This document shows, piece by piece, positions 12,546-21,573 of a stretch of DNA of 64,000 nt (position 1 is its first letter; every line of letters starts with the position of its first letter). The stretch is from assembly GCA_037355855.1 (NCBI GenBank), contig CM074766.1, positions 620,001 through 684,000 on the forward strand, in the 5' to 3' direction. The notes beneath the pieces were generated by a model, which saw nothing but the letters and a program-made list of their open reading frames with translations, did no database searches and was not told the origin of the DNA. The DNA is from Pseudo-nitzschia pungens. Lineage: Eukaryota; Bacillariophyta; Bacillariophyceae; Bacillariales; Bacillariaceae. A program made the position numbers and the translations under genes.

Positions 12546-13205
12546 ATGGGAATCTTCAACGACGTGGCGTCCGTCAACACCTTTGCGATCAACGCCTACT
12601 GCATCGTCAGCGCCATGTTCTTTGCGGCCTGCGCCTACGCCCAGCTGAACGATCCGAATCCCATCCAGTGGTTTTGCGCCTACGTGTTTGGCGGATGCGT
12701 TCCCAATTTGTACTGGATGACCAGCAGCAATAGCAATAGCAACGGTGACAACGCGGCTCAAAGGCAAACACAAAGACTGACGCTGGCCCTGGACGTGTAC
12801 CGGTGGGTGGTGGGACTGGCGATCGTGTACAAGCTGGTGACGCTCGCACCCAAGATGCTGCGGGACGTGGAGGAATTCCACCACGGATGGATCTGGGCCT
12901 TTTTGGAGCACGAGGAGGGACGGGATTCCATCGGCTTGGTCCTGCTGCTGGCGCACGTTTCCTCCCTGAATGCCGCGCTCAAGCAGCAAACGCGGTCGCA
13001 GGGGCAGTCGCGATCGCGATCGCAATCACCGCGAAAGGGCCCGTCCCTGTCGGTGGCGTCCCCGGCGCTCGTCTCGGCCGGATTGCTGGTCGTTCTCGGG
13101 GTCTGCGTCTACGTCTGGATCGTACACCACCCCGACCTGGTGGCCAAACACGGACTCAAGCACTGCCAGGGAGAAATGTTTGGCCGCATCGCCGGTGAGT
13201 TGTAA
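12546..13205 (+). CDS. TMEM220-like multipass membrane protein
   Basis: Intronless frame of 219 codons starting in a good context (AACCATGG). Four hydrophobic segments: about residues 12-30 (CIVSAMFFAACAYAQ), 40-56, 85-105 and 165-190. The phrase AYAQLNDPNPIQWFCAYVFG near the N-terminus is the hallmark of the TMEM220 family (short four-helix proteins of unknown function in animals and other eukaryotes), and the C-terminal HHPDLVAKHGLKHC stretch fits as well. Two low-complexity hydrophilic insertions (Ser/Asn at about 58-70, Arg/Ser/Gln at about 145-160) make it longer than the usual 160-180 residues. No biochemical role is known. It stands alone between spacers. Confidence 0.75.
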   Translation: MGIFNDVASVNTFAINAYCIVSAMFFAACAYAQLNDPNPIQWFCAYVFGGCVPNLYWMTSSNSNSNGDNAAQRQTQRLTLALDVYRWVVGLAIVYKLVTLAPKMLRDVEEFHHGWIWAFLEHEEGRDSIGLVLLLAHVSSLNAALKQQTRSQGQSRSRSQSPRKGPSLSVASPALVSAGLLVVLGVCVYVWIVHHPDLVAKHGLKHCQGEMFGRIAGEL

Positions 13206-13207
13206 TT

Positions 13208-13263
13208 GATATAGACGTGGACATATAGACGTGGATATATAGACGTGGATATAGACGTGGTGG
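13208..13263. repeat. Short tandem repeat after the TMEM220-like gene
   Basis: Four imperfect copies of an ATATAGACGTGG unit follow directly on the stop codon, so they lie in the presumed 3' untranslated region. Confidence 0.8.
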
Positions 13264-13842
13264 AGCTAGGACGCCGCCGGAGAAACGCCGCAACGTTTGG
13301 GTTCAAACCGAGACGCACGGGCGATGGAAGGGATGGAGATAAATGCGAGGGAAATTGCTAGGGAGAACCTGCCTCGGATGGTCTGATATGGCCCGGAGAT
13401 AAATTGCAGGGATCGATATCGATAGATTCGTCGGCAGTCACAGTTGTTTCGCAACGGTGGGATGCCTCTGACGACAAACTATTCGATTCCAAAGACCGGA
13501 AGGAAGACTTTCTCTCTGCGATGTTCGAACCCAAAAAGTGCAATCGATGCGCTATTCATAATTCATACGCTGCGCATTCTTATCATGTTATAATATAAAT
13601 TTAGTAATATTAACACATCCGAAAAAGTAATTGGATGCTGATGAGTTCAACTCTTGCTGCCCAACTCGGCACGTTTCCTGGAACCAGAGCAAGCCATTGC
13701 ACCCGCTTTGCTTGCCTACATCTTCCCGGGCCTTCCCGCAGTCATCGCGGTCGATTCGAGTTCCCGATCCCGGTGGGGAGAAGGTCCCTCCTCTGGTGAC
13801 ACCGAGTGCCAACAAAATTGGATCGGATCGGATCGGAGATTG
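13264..13842. other. Intergenic, no gene seen
   Basis: Space between the convergent ends of the TMEM220-like and first KCTD genes. Short frames on both strands are not supported. Confidence 0.5.
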
Positions 13843-14619
13843 CTATCCATTGATAAATTCAAAGGTCAAAGTTGTTTGAGACTCGACGTCTCCGTCTCTC
13901 CATACTTCGGCAACGTCGGCGGTCTTCAACCTCAGTCCGCATGGTTCAAGGCAACGATCAAAGTATAATCGCATATCCTCAAAGTCCGGGACGGAGTTTG
14001 CAATTCTTTCTAATTCATATAGTTTATCCCACGTATCGTATTCACTGAGAACTGGATTTGACTTATCCTCTTGTCCACGACAGAGCCCAAACTCAACCTC
14101 AAGCTGTTTCGAGCATTTGACTCTTGCAAAACAATAGCGGGCAAGCTTAAAACACTCGAACCGCTTGTCCATATCGTTTTCGAGGGTGTCCATAGCCTCG
14201 CATGCTTCGAAATATTCCATGACGGTTGCCTGTCGCTTGATGATTTTGTTCGCGTTTACGTTTTGAAACCCAAAATATTCCATATCTCTGAGCAGACCCT
14301 CCTTGGAAACGGTCGCGGGCAGTGAAACCCACCGACCATCTCTCATGTAATCGAGGACATAACGAAACCGTTCTCCGTCTCGATCGATGAAGATGGGCTC
14401 ATCGTTATCCCGTGGATGTTGTCCCTCGCCACCGGCGTCTTGGACTCGGAGCCACCTCTCGGATACCATTCGGGAAAGCGTGGTATCGGGGTATTGCGCC
14501 AACAGCGATCGAGACACCCTGTAGACAGTCCCACCCACGTCGAAACGGACGGTGGCAACATTAGTGGTGTTGGTGCTGAGTTCGTTGCTTTCCTCACTCA
14601 TCTCGATGTCGAACCGCAA
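13843..14619 (-). CDS. KCTD-type BTB/T1 domain protein, copy 1
   Basis: Intronless frame of 258 codons; a second in-frame ATG six codons later (MSEESNE) is an equally good start. The BTB/T1 (potassium-channel tetramerisation) fold is seen at about residues 22-115: VRFDVGGTVYRVSRSLL, AQYPDTTLSRM, DEPIFIDRDGERF, YVLDYMRDGRWVSLPATV and the closing DMEYFGFQN. Proteins of this type form oligomers and often serve as cullin-3 adaptors; there is no channel pore here. The C-terminal half is predicted soluble and ends with a conserved YFDRCLEPCGLRL motif also present in the copies at 15258-16463 and 34190-34969. It is the most diverged of the family in this window. Its partner or substrate cannot be told from sequence. 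Confidence 0.85.
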   Translation of the reverse strand: MRFDIEMSEESNELSTNTTNVATVRFDVGGTVYRVSRSLLAQYPDTTLSRMVSERWLRVQDAGGEGQHPRDNDEPIFIDRDGERFRYVLDYMRDGRWVSLPATVSKEGLLRDMEYFGFQNVNANKIIKRQATVMEYFEACEAMDTLENDMDKRFECFKLARYCFARVKCSKQLEVEFGLCRGQEDKSNPVLSEYDTWDKLYELERIANSVPDFEDMRLYFDRCLEPCGLRLKTADVAEVWRDGDVESQTTLTFEFING

Positions 14620-15257
14620 GTCGAGAGTAATGCCTACCGTATCCTGAAAGTGGAATGGTCACCACTGTGAGCAAGATGCAATCCACAAAAAATGGAGAAT
14701 GAACCATTCTGGTTCATAGGTTTGGTCAAGGGCAACGGAGAAAAACAAAGAGCGCCCGTTTTGAAGTATGAAATAGGATCCGAACGGAGAAACCTTTTTT
14801 TCTTTTGTTCCGCGTCATTGGGGCGACTGTTCCTCTACGAACCACAACACTACATTGAACATGTAAGTAATGCATTGAAGTTTCCGGTTTTCATTTGTAC
14901 CTCTGGATGACATTGCTCTTCGGTAAAGTTGGTCTGCCCTGCGAACAGGATGAATTGATTGGTTCGATGATGATTCGACCGTCAACGCTTTACGAACTAT
15001 TTTGTATGCACGTCAAGACATTCCGTGCCGCCCGCCACCACAGTGTTCGTTCATGGTCAACCGGTCTCTTTTTTCTTATTGTTCGATCAGTTCTGGTTTG
15101 TTTCGTCGAGGACGAAGCAGAAACAAATGGCAATGACATAGGCAAAGTATTGGTGAGATTCACTCGTACATATAATGAATACTAGAGACAAATGAATCTT
15201 CGTCACAGACACGTCGTGCCTCGTAATAGATAATTCAACGTGCAATTTATTTTGATT
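14620..15257. other. Intergenic, upstream of KCTD copy 1
   Basis: AT-rich; short frames only. Probably holds the promoter of the minus-strand gene that starts at 14619. Confidence 0.5.
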
Positions 15258-15755
15258 CTATTGCACTCTAATAGTAACGTTCTCATCGATGACGGCGACC
15301 TCGAGAGTACGGAGTGAACGATAACAACCTCCAATGAAGATCCTAAAATCCATCTTCGGAACACGGGTCAACTCGAGTCCGCAAGGTTCAAGACAACGAT
15401 CAAAGCAGAATCGATTGATCTTGTCCTTGCCTTCGATATTAAGGGGGACAGCGAAGTTTATCGATTGCTATTTTTTCTCATCCGTATTCTATTGCTCGTG
15501 ATGCGGTCTCTCCAATTCAAGACGTTTCAAAATACAAAGGAAGATCATCATTGTCAAGACAGCAAGCATCAAAAAATTAATTTGAACGGCACTCTCTATG
15601 TGCTTTTGCAACTCGATTCCCTCGTATGTAATACCCTGGGATGATTTATAGTTCGTCACAATCGATGGCTGCTGCTTGATGTTGTCGATATTCACGTCTT
15701 GAAACCCGAAATACTCCATGTCCTTGAGCAGTCCTTCGATGGAAACGGTCGTCAA
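15258..15755 (-). pseudogene. Truncated KCTD copy (C-terminal part only)
   Basis: Begins directly after the stop codon of the intact copy at 15756-16463. The frame TVSIEGLLKDMEYFGFQD (about 15750-15697) corresponds to the end of the BTB domain, so the first 90-100 residues are missing. It continues to 15489 in one frame, is interrupted, and the family motif FDRCLEPCGLELTRV reappears in another frame at about 15405-15360, running to a stop at 15258. Missing BTB core and a broken frame make this a pseudogene. The junction lies in the string shared by gene end and ATVS coding sequence, which suggests unequal recombination between tandem copies. Confidence 0.8.
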
Positions 15756-16463
15756 CTATTTCGGGGTAAGCTCGATAACATAGTACACGGAGTCTTTGTA
15801 TACCTTGACCAACTTCAATCCGCAAGGTTCAAGACAACGGTCAAAGCATGACTGGTTTGTTTTGCCATGCCTGAGTGAGTCAGACAAGGTTCTCAATTCA
15901 TCTATTTTCTCTTCAGTATTGTATTTCTGGTGATTGCGTCTGGAAAATTCACCATCTTGATGGCCACCAATGCGAAATTTGAAATTTCCAGAAAACATGA
16001 TTCTCAGGAAGCAATACTCCGCAAGCTTGGAATACTTTGTATTCTTGTTCAACAGAGTTGCGGTGCCTGTCAAATCCTGGAGTGACTTACAGTATGTCAC
16101 AATCGATGACTGCTGCTTGATATTGTTGGCATTCACGTTTTGAAACCCAAAATACTCCATGTCCTTGAGTAGTCCTTCCATGGAAACGGTTGCAGGAAGT
16201 GACACTTGCTCACCATCTCTCATGTAATCAAGGACGTACTGAAATCTTTCTCCGTTTCGATCGATGAAGAGAGGCTCATCCTGCTGCAGATCACTCCCAG
16301 ATTCATTGTGTTTGAGCCATATCTCTGAAGTCATGCGTGAGAGCATCGTATCCGGATATTGTGCTAGAAGAGAACGGGACACTTCGTAGTGGGTCCCACC
16401 CACATTGAACCGAACCGTGGCAGCATTGTTTGTGCCGCCGAGGTTGTTGTTACCCGTATTCAT
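15756..16463 (-). CDS. KCTD-type BTB/T1 domain protein, copy 2
   Basis: Intronless, 235 codons. BTB/T1 domain at about residues 16-105 with VRFNVGGTHYEVSRSLLAQY, DTMLSRMTSEIW, DEPLFIDRNGERF and YVLDYMRDGEQVSLPATV. The C-terminal half (LAEYCFLRIMFSGNFKFRI, then SCFDRCLEPCGLKLVKVY) closely follows the copy at 34190-34969, including the ending ELTPK/ELIPK. The two genes and roughly 650 bases upstream of each are visibly homologous, so they arose by a segmental duplication in direct orientation. Function beyond BTB-mediated oligomerisation is unknown. Confidence 0.88.
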   Translation of the reverse strand: MNTGNNNLGGTNNAATVRFNVGGTHYEVSRSLLAQYPDTMLSRMTSEIWLKHNESGSDLQQDEPLFIDRNGERFQYVLDYMRDGEQVSLPATVSMEGLLKDMEYFGFQNVNANNIKQQSSIVTYCKSLQDLTGTATLLNKNTKYSKLAEYCFLRIMFSGNFKFRIGGHQDGEFSRRNHQKYNTEEKIDELRTLSDSLRHGKTNQSCFDRCLEPCGLKLVKVYKDSVYYVIELTPK

Positions 16464-17183
16464 CTATGCCAATCGTGACGCTCGTAGTAAATGTAGTGTA
16501 AGAGATGATCAATATCTGACAGAACGGACATTGAGAGGAGATATTTGTGAAGCGAAATTTTCATTTCTCTCGTTGACCTTGGATCAGCGGTCATTCCACG
16601 CCGTGAAGAGCGTTTCAATTCAAAACAGCGATGAGAACAATGAATCAATCAATCATCCCCTAGATTAGGAAAGAAAGTATTACACAATAATTCCCTAGCA
16701 GTTTCCGCATCCCATCGGAACATCAATTTGTATGTGACGCGACGACCCTGCACGTGCACCATCAAAAAATAATTGCTTTGGAATCGAATATTCAACCACT
16801 GCTTGGTACTTGAGCCACTCTTGGTGAAGCTATTTCGTTCGCCTATTGCTTGTAAGATAAATATATTCAATATGGGTAGTATTCGTTTGAGCGAGAAAGA
16901 TCTCGCGTCATCGTTGGTGAATTCAGTCGACCGCTATTGCGAATGGAAGGGCAGGCCGATGGGTGTCACAGCGGTGATTCGCGTGGCACTTCGGTACAAA
17001 AAACGAGCTGCTTCTTCTTTCTAGTGCCGCAGTCGATGCATGATTCATTCATTCGTTCATTCACGTTTTGTTGGTAGTATTGCTATAGTGTTACATGGCG
17101 CAGCCCTGAGTAGAAAGAGGGAGAGTTGTCTGCCGCTCCCCCGTTGCTTGCCTCTTTGAGCATTGCTATCATACAGATCGTTG
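16464..17183. other. Upstream region of KCTD copy 2, duplicated at 34970-35480 and 38455-38735
   Basis: Shared words with the second location include GCATCCCAT(C/T)GGAAC near 16710 and 35175, CTACTGCTTGGTAC-like text near 16795 and 35260, GGTGTCACAGCGGTGAT near 16963 and 38520, and TGTGTTACAT/TAGTGTTACAT near 17086 and 38696. No gene is present. The block ends close to the TTC4-like gene. Confidence 0.65.
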
Positions 17184-18885
17184 TTATTGGTTCTGGTTCG
17201 GCTGCAGAATCCCGACGCACCGGTGTTCCTTCAGATACGCCTCGTGGGCCGGGTGGTCCTCCGGAATGACCACCAGCGTGACCAAAAAGTTTGCCACCAC
17301 CATGCGCTCGTCCCTCAGTATTTGCTCGAGGCTCATGGCCGGGTGGACCCGCACGCACGGACACGGATCCGGCTTTGCCGCGAGCGTCCGGTGCTTTTTC
17401 TTCCAGGCGTTTCGCTGCTTGCGGAGTCGCTTGCGCTCCACCAGCTCGGCAACCCGCATCAGGTCCGGTCCCTCGTCTCCCTTGAGGGCCCGGGAGGCCT
17501 CGTAGAAGCGCATGGTTGCGGCCTGGTCCGTCAGCAGCTCGACCTGGTCCGGATGAATGACGCTGTTCTTGGAATTGGAATTGGCATTGTGGACCTCGAA
17601 GTACACGGCCAGATTGCTGCAGACGAACTCGTTCTTGTAGTCCCAGTGCATGGCGGTCGGCTGCCCGTCCTCGACCTCCGGATACATCTCGCCCATGCGC
17701 TCGGCCAGGAGTTCCTGCTCGTGGAAACTCTGCACGAAATCGGACTGCGAGTGGCTCGGATAGACCATGAGGCACGGCCAGGTCCACAGCTGGTGGACGC
17801 CGTTGATTCCACCGTCGGGCGCCGGCAGCGCCCCCGAGTGCGGAAAGTGGTGGTGCCACCGGGATTCCAGGGAGGAAGCGTCCGCGTCCCGGTCGTCGTC
17901 CAGCAGCAAATCCTCGTCGTATTCCAGTTCGTCAGTCGTGCTCGCGACAAGAGCGACCCGTCCCAGTCGGATGGAGCTGGACTTGCAGTGCTTCCAGACG
18001 GCCTTGATCTTGGAGGCCCGCTCGCTGCGGATTCGTTCGCGCTTCTGGCGGGCCAGTCGTGCCGACCGGATCTTGTCGGCCAGGAGCTTTTTGAGCTTGA
18101 GAAGGTCTTTGTTGGTCGAATCGATTTCGAGTCCGGAATCGATGGCGTCCCCGGCCGGTTCCCAGTCCTTGAGCATCTGGTGGGCCTTGGCCAACCGATA
18201 GAGGGCCTTGATGTTGGATTTGTTGAAATCGACGGCCCGGGTCGCATCGGTCTTGGCGTGTCCCCAGTTCTTGAGCTGTATGTGGCAGAGGGCGGCGTTG
18301 GAATAGAGGGTCGACTTGATCTCGTCCAGCTCGGTCTCCTTGTATTGCTCAAAGGTGTCCTCCCGGTTGGGTTTGTCGTTGTTGTTGTTGTTGTTACCAT
18401 CATTCTCTGTCCGTTCTTTCGAGTGCGCCTGCTGGTGCTCGATGGGTTCGATCTTGTTGGCCCATGCCGCTGCCTCGTAGTAGTGGTTGATCGCGTCGCG
18501 GTAGTACTGAATGTTTTTGGCGACGTTCCGCTTGCCATTCAGAAAGGCGTCGGCCCCCTTTTGCTTGCAGGCCTTCATGGTGATGGCCGGATCGTCGTCG
18601 TACTGGAGGGCCCCGAAGGCATCGGCCAGTCCAGGTCCGCTCCAGTTCCTCCTGGGTCGAGCAGAACATGGGCGGGATATAGTCGTCGTCGAGGATCTGC
18701 TTCATGTAGGCCTCCTTTTCGCCGGGTGCCCATCCCTTTCCGTTGGCAATGGCCATGTCGATGGCCTCCTGGAGCAAGCGATCGCCGTCGTCGGGTTCCT
18801 CGCCCGCCTCCGCGGCCTCCGCGGCCCACTTGCGGCGGGTCTTGTCCATTTTGTCCAGGAGCTCGTTGTGCTGTTGTTCCGACAT
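17184..18885 (-). CDS. TTC4/CNS1-like TPR co-chaperone, with one frame break
   Basis: Reading starts at the ATG 18885 (MSEQQHNELLDKMDK) and runs to about 18640 in one frame through DDDYIPPMFCSTQEELE; the next part of the protein, GPGLADAFGALQYDDDPA, lies one base out of frame and leads into the 464-codon frame ending at 17184. There is no room for an intron at the switch. Three TPR units cover about residues 95-230 (KQKGADAFLNGKR, LYSNAALCHIQLKNWGHA, KALYRLAKAHQMLKDW), followed by a basic coiled helix (LARQKRERIRSERASK) and the C-terminal wheel domain typical of TTC4/Cns1 (YPSHSQSDFVQSFHEQ). Members bind Hsp90/Hsp70 tails and in yeast are essential for translation elongation factor folding. 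The single frame break is either an indel error in the sequence or a real mutation. Confidence 0.82.
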
Positions 18886-19504
18886 TGGTTTTTTTTTGGT
18901 GTGTGGTGGATTGGAATGGAACGGATCAAAGAATTGTTTTGTGACGTGAAGTCTCGTGTCGTGTCGAATCGTTGCTGGTTTCGGTGCCGATTGCTGTGGG
19001 ATCTTTTTCGTTGGTTGATATCGTATGTGCCTCTTTCCGTCAAGTTGATTTCGTTGCAATCAGGGTGGAGTCTCGGTTTCGAAACTGTTCTTTTGATGGG
19101 AAAGTTGGTGAGAGGATGGACTAATCAAGCCACCGAGGCCTTCGGTACGTGTACGTACTGGTATGAAATCTTCGAAGACGAGATGAATGAATCAAATAAT
19201 TTGAAACAATACCGTACATCTCAACATGATGTCAATCATGTGTTGTGCTTTTCGTTTAGATGGCGGTGAAAGTAGCTCGAGCCTCGTCGACCGGACTTTG
19301 GCCAGACGTTGACCAGACGTGTTCTATCCACGACCGAGATAGGAGATTGCGAGAGTCGTGACAAGTCTCAAAAGTCATGCATGACAAAGTCTCAAGTCAA
19401 GCTTGGATACCTTACCTGGTACTACGATAGTCGTGTCGAAATAATAAGAATCATGAAAGAACTGATTTTTGTGAGGTATGAAGAATGAAGAGATTTTCCG
19501 GAGT
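18886..19504. other. Intergenic, upstream of the TTC4-like gene
   Basis: Promoter side of the minus-strand gene. No supported open frame; AT-rich with tandem words such as GACCAGACGT near 19305. Confidence 0.5.
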
Positions 19505-19680
19505 TATGGTGATATGGAGGATGCTATGAAGGATGCTATGGAGGATGGATGATGCTATGAGGACAGATACTATGGGGATTGGGATGCTACTAGTAGTATG
19601 GAGGATGCTATGGATTGGGATCATGCTACTAGTATTCAGTATGGAGGAGGATGCTACGGAGGATGCCATGGACGATGCTG
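19505..19680. repeat. GGATGCTATG minisatellite
   Basis: Imperfect tandem copies of GGATGCTATG(G/A)A separated by short variable bases, including ACTAGTA words, lead into the larger satellite array that follows. Confidence 0.75.
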
Positions 19681-21240
19681 TCACCTGTAGAGCGACTCGT
19701 CGCTGTCCCCTGTGGAATCGATTTGCTGTTGCCCTGTACATCGACGCTTTGCTGTCCCCCCGCAGATCAAGGCTTTACCATCTCCTGTAGGCAAAAGCTT
19801 CGCTGTCGCCCTTTCGATCGACGCTTTGCTGTCCCCTGTAGGTGAACGCTTTGATGTCCCCCATCAGAATCGTTGTTGCTGTTCATTGTAGATCGAGACG
19901 CTTTGATGTCCGTCCCCCAGTAGAATTGCTGTTGCTGTTCATTGTAGATCGAGACGCTTTGATGTCCCCCGGCAGAATCGCTGTTGCTGTCGCCCTGTAT
20001 ATCGACGCTATGCTATCGCCCCGTAGATCGAGACGCTTTGTTGTCCCCCGTAGATCGAGACGCTTTGCTGTCGACCTGTTGATCGACGCTTTGCTACCTC
20101 TGTACTGTTCCTCTAGGACGATGCCGGGGTATCTCTTTACAGAGCATAATCCACGCGTCGAACGTGAAGAAACTCGGGAACCAATGACTAATGGCAGTAG
20201 TACAGTAGTACTGCCTGGTGTTTGTTACGTCCAAGTAGCAGCAACAAAACATCAAATTGGAAAGTGCAAATTGAATATTGGTACCATCTTCGTACTCAAC
20301 TCGTTCATACGAGGCAGTTGCTGCATACCGGTATTGCTCGGTTATGGATCTGCTCTGCACAGTAGTACTATTGCATCACCTGAGTACGGATCCGGTATCG
20401 CCTGCTTCCCCCTGTAGATCGAAGCTTTGCTGTCCCCTGTAGATAGTTCTTGCTGTTCGTTGTATATCGACGCGTTGCTGTCCCCCGTAAATTCGCTTTT
20501 GCTGTTCGCTGTTCGCTGTTCGCTGTTCGCTGTTCGCTGTATATCGACTCTTTGGTGCTGTCCCCCCGTGAATGGACGCGTTGCTGTTCGCTGTACATCG
20601 ACGCTTTGCTGCTATCCCCCGTATATTGACGCTTTGCTGCTGATTGCTGCTTGCTGCTTGCTCCACCCAGCGCATTATGTTTGTCTTGTCCATCCTGGGG
20701 TATCTCTTTACAGCACAAAAACAACGCGTCGAACCTAGCGAAACGCCCGTGCGTTATCTTGCGCTTTCTGCTTGCTGTCTTCTCTACGGTACATCGACGC
20801 TTTGCTGCTGCTTGCTTGCTGCTCCCTCCTGCATTGTTTATCTAGGGCGATGCTGGGGTATTCTTTCGCAGTACATAAACAACGCGTCGAACCAACTAGC
20901 AAAACCCCATGCGTTATTCGCTGCATGCCGCATGCCGCTTGCTGTCCCCTGTATATCGATGTTTTGCTGCTGCTTGCTGCTTGCTTCTCCCCCCGGTACT
21001 GTTTATCTAGGGCGATGCTGGGGTATTGTTTCGCAGTACGAAAACAACGCATCGAACCAAGCAAAACCCCATCCGTCATTCGCTACTTGCTGCTTGCTGG
21101 CCCCTGTATACCGATGCTTTGCTGGTAACCTACTTGCTTCTTCCCCGCTGTATACTTGTTTTCCGGGGCGATGCTACTAGGGTATTGTTTCGCAGTGCAC
21201 AAAAACAACGTGTCGGACCTAGCGAAACCGCTCGCTGTTA
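19681..21240. repeat. Complex satellite array with about 160-bp higher-order unit
   Basis: The first part (19681-20100 and 20400-20640) is built of 30-50-base units combining GATCGACGCTTTGCTG and TGTCCCC(T/C)GTA. From about 20640 to 21240 a higher-order unit of 156-168 bases repeats: CTGGGGTAT, CTTT(C)GCAGTAC-like text, AACAACGCGTCGAACC, then CTTGCTGCTTGCTG and GTATATCGACGCTTTGCTG. Copies of the GGGGTAT word lie near 20127, 20694, 20850, 21018 and 21178. The same words in the form GTATTATCGACGCGTTGCTG fill the centre of the foldback element at 36420-36990. Open frames across the array are Cys/Leu-rich artefacts of the repeat. Confidence 0.85.
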
Positions 21241-21573
21241 GCAACGCTGCTATGCTAGCATCGCTGCTACTCTCTGATTGCTGTCATCTTGTTTCGATCG
21301 AGCCGTGATATGTTTGTTCGTGTTGCTGTTGCGTGAATTTAGTGCATTGACATCCGACGGGGTCCCGCAATTTTTTGCGTCGAGAATCGTGAAAATTATA
21401 CTACGTATATTATACTGGTACATAATGTCTGTAGAAACCCCGTACGGCAGATAGCACCGTTTCGTTTTCCGTTCTCGTGAAAAATCTTTTTTTACCACTT
21501 GCCAGATTTTCTTGTACGGAGGATAGATGTTGCCATAATATCACATAGCAGCATTTATTCTTTACGATTTGCG
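21241..21573. other. Spacer and promoter side of the PLP-enzyme gene
   Basis: Nothing recognisable apart from AT-rich sequence between the satellite array and the start codon at 21574. Confidence 0.5.

Noticed and set aside
17163..18944. 593-codon plus frame over the TTC4-like gene
   Set aside because: Antisense shadow of a GC-rich coding region; its valine/leucine-rich product follows from the opposite-strand codons.
19842..21180. Cys/Leu-rich frames of 100-190 codons
   Set aside because: Translations of the satellite array; identical phrases recur with the repeat period.
19681..21240. Possible CRISPR-like array
   Set aside because: Repeats are imperfect, units vary in length, there are no unique spacers and the genome is eukaryotic.
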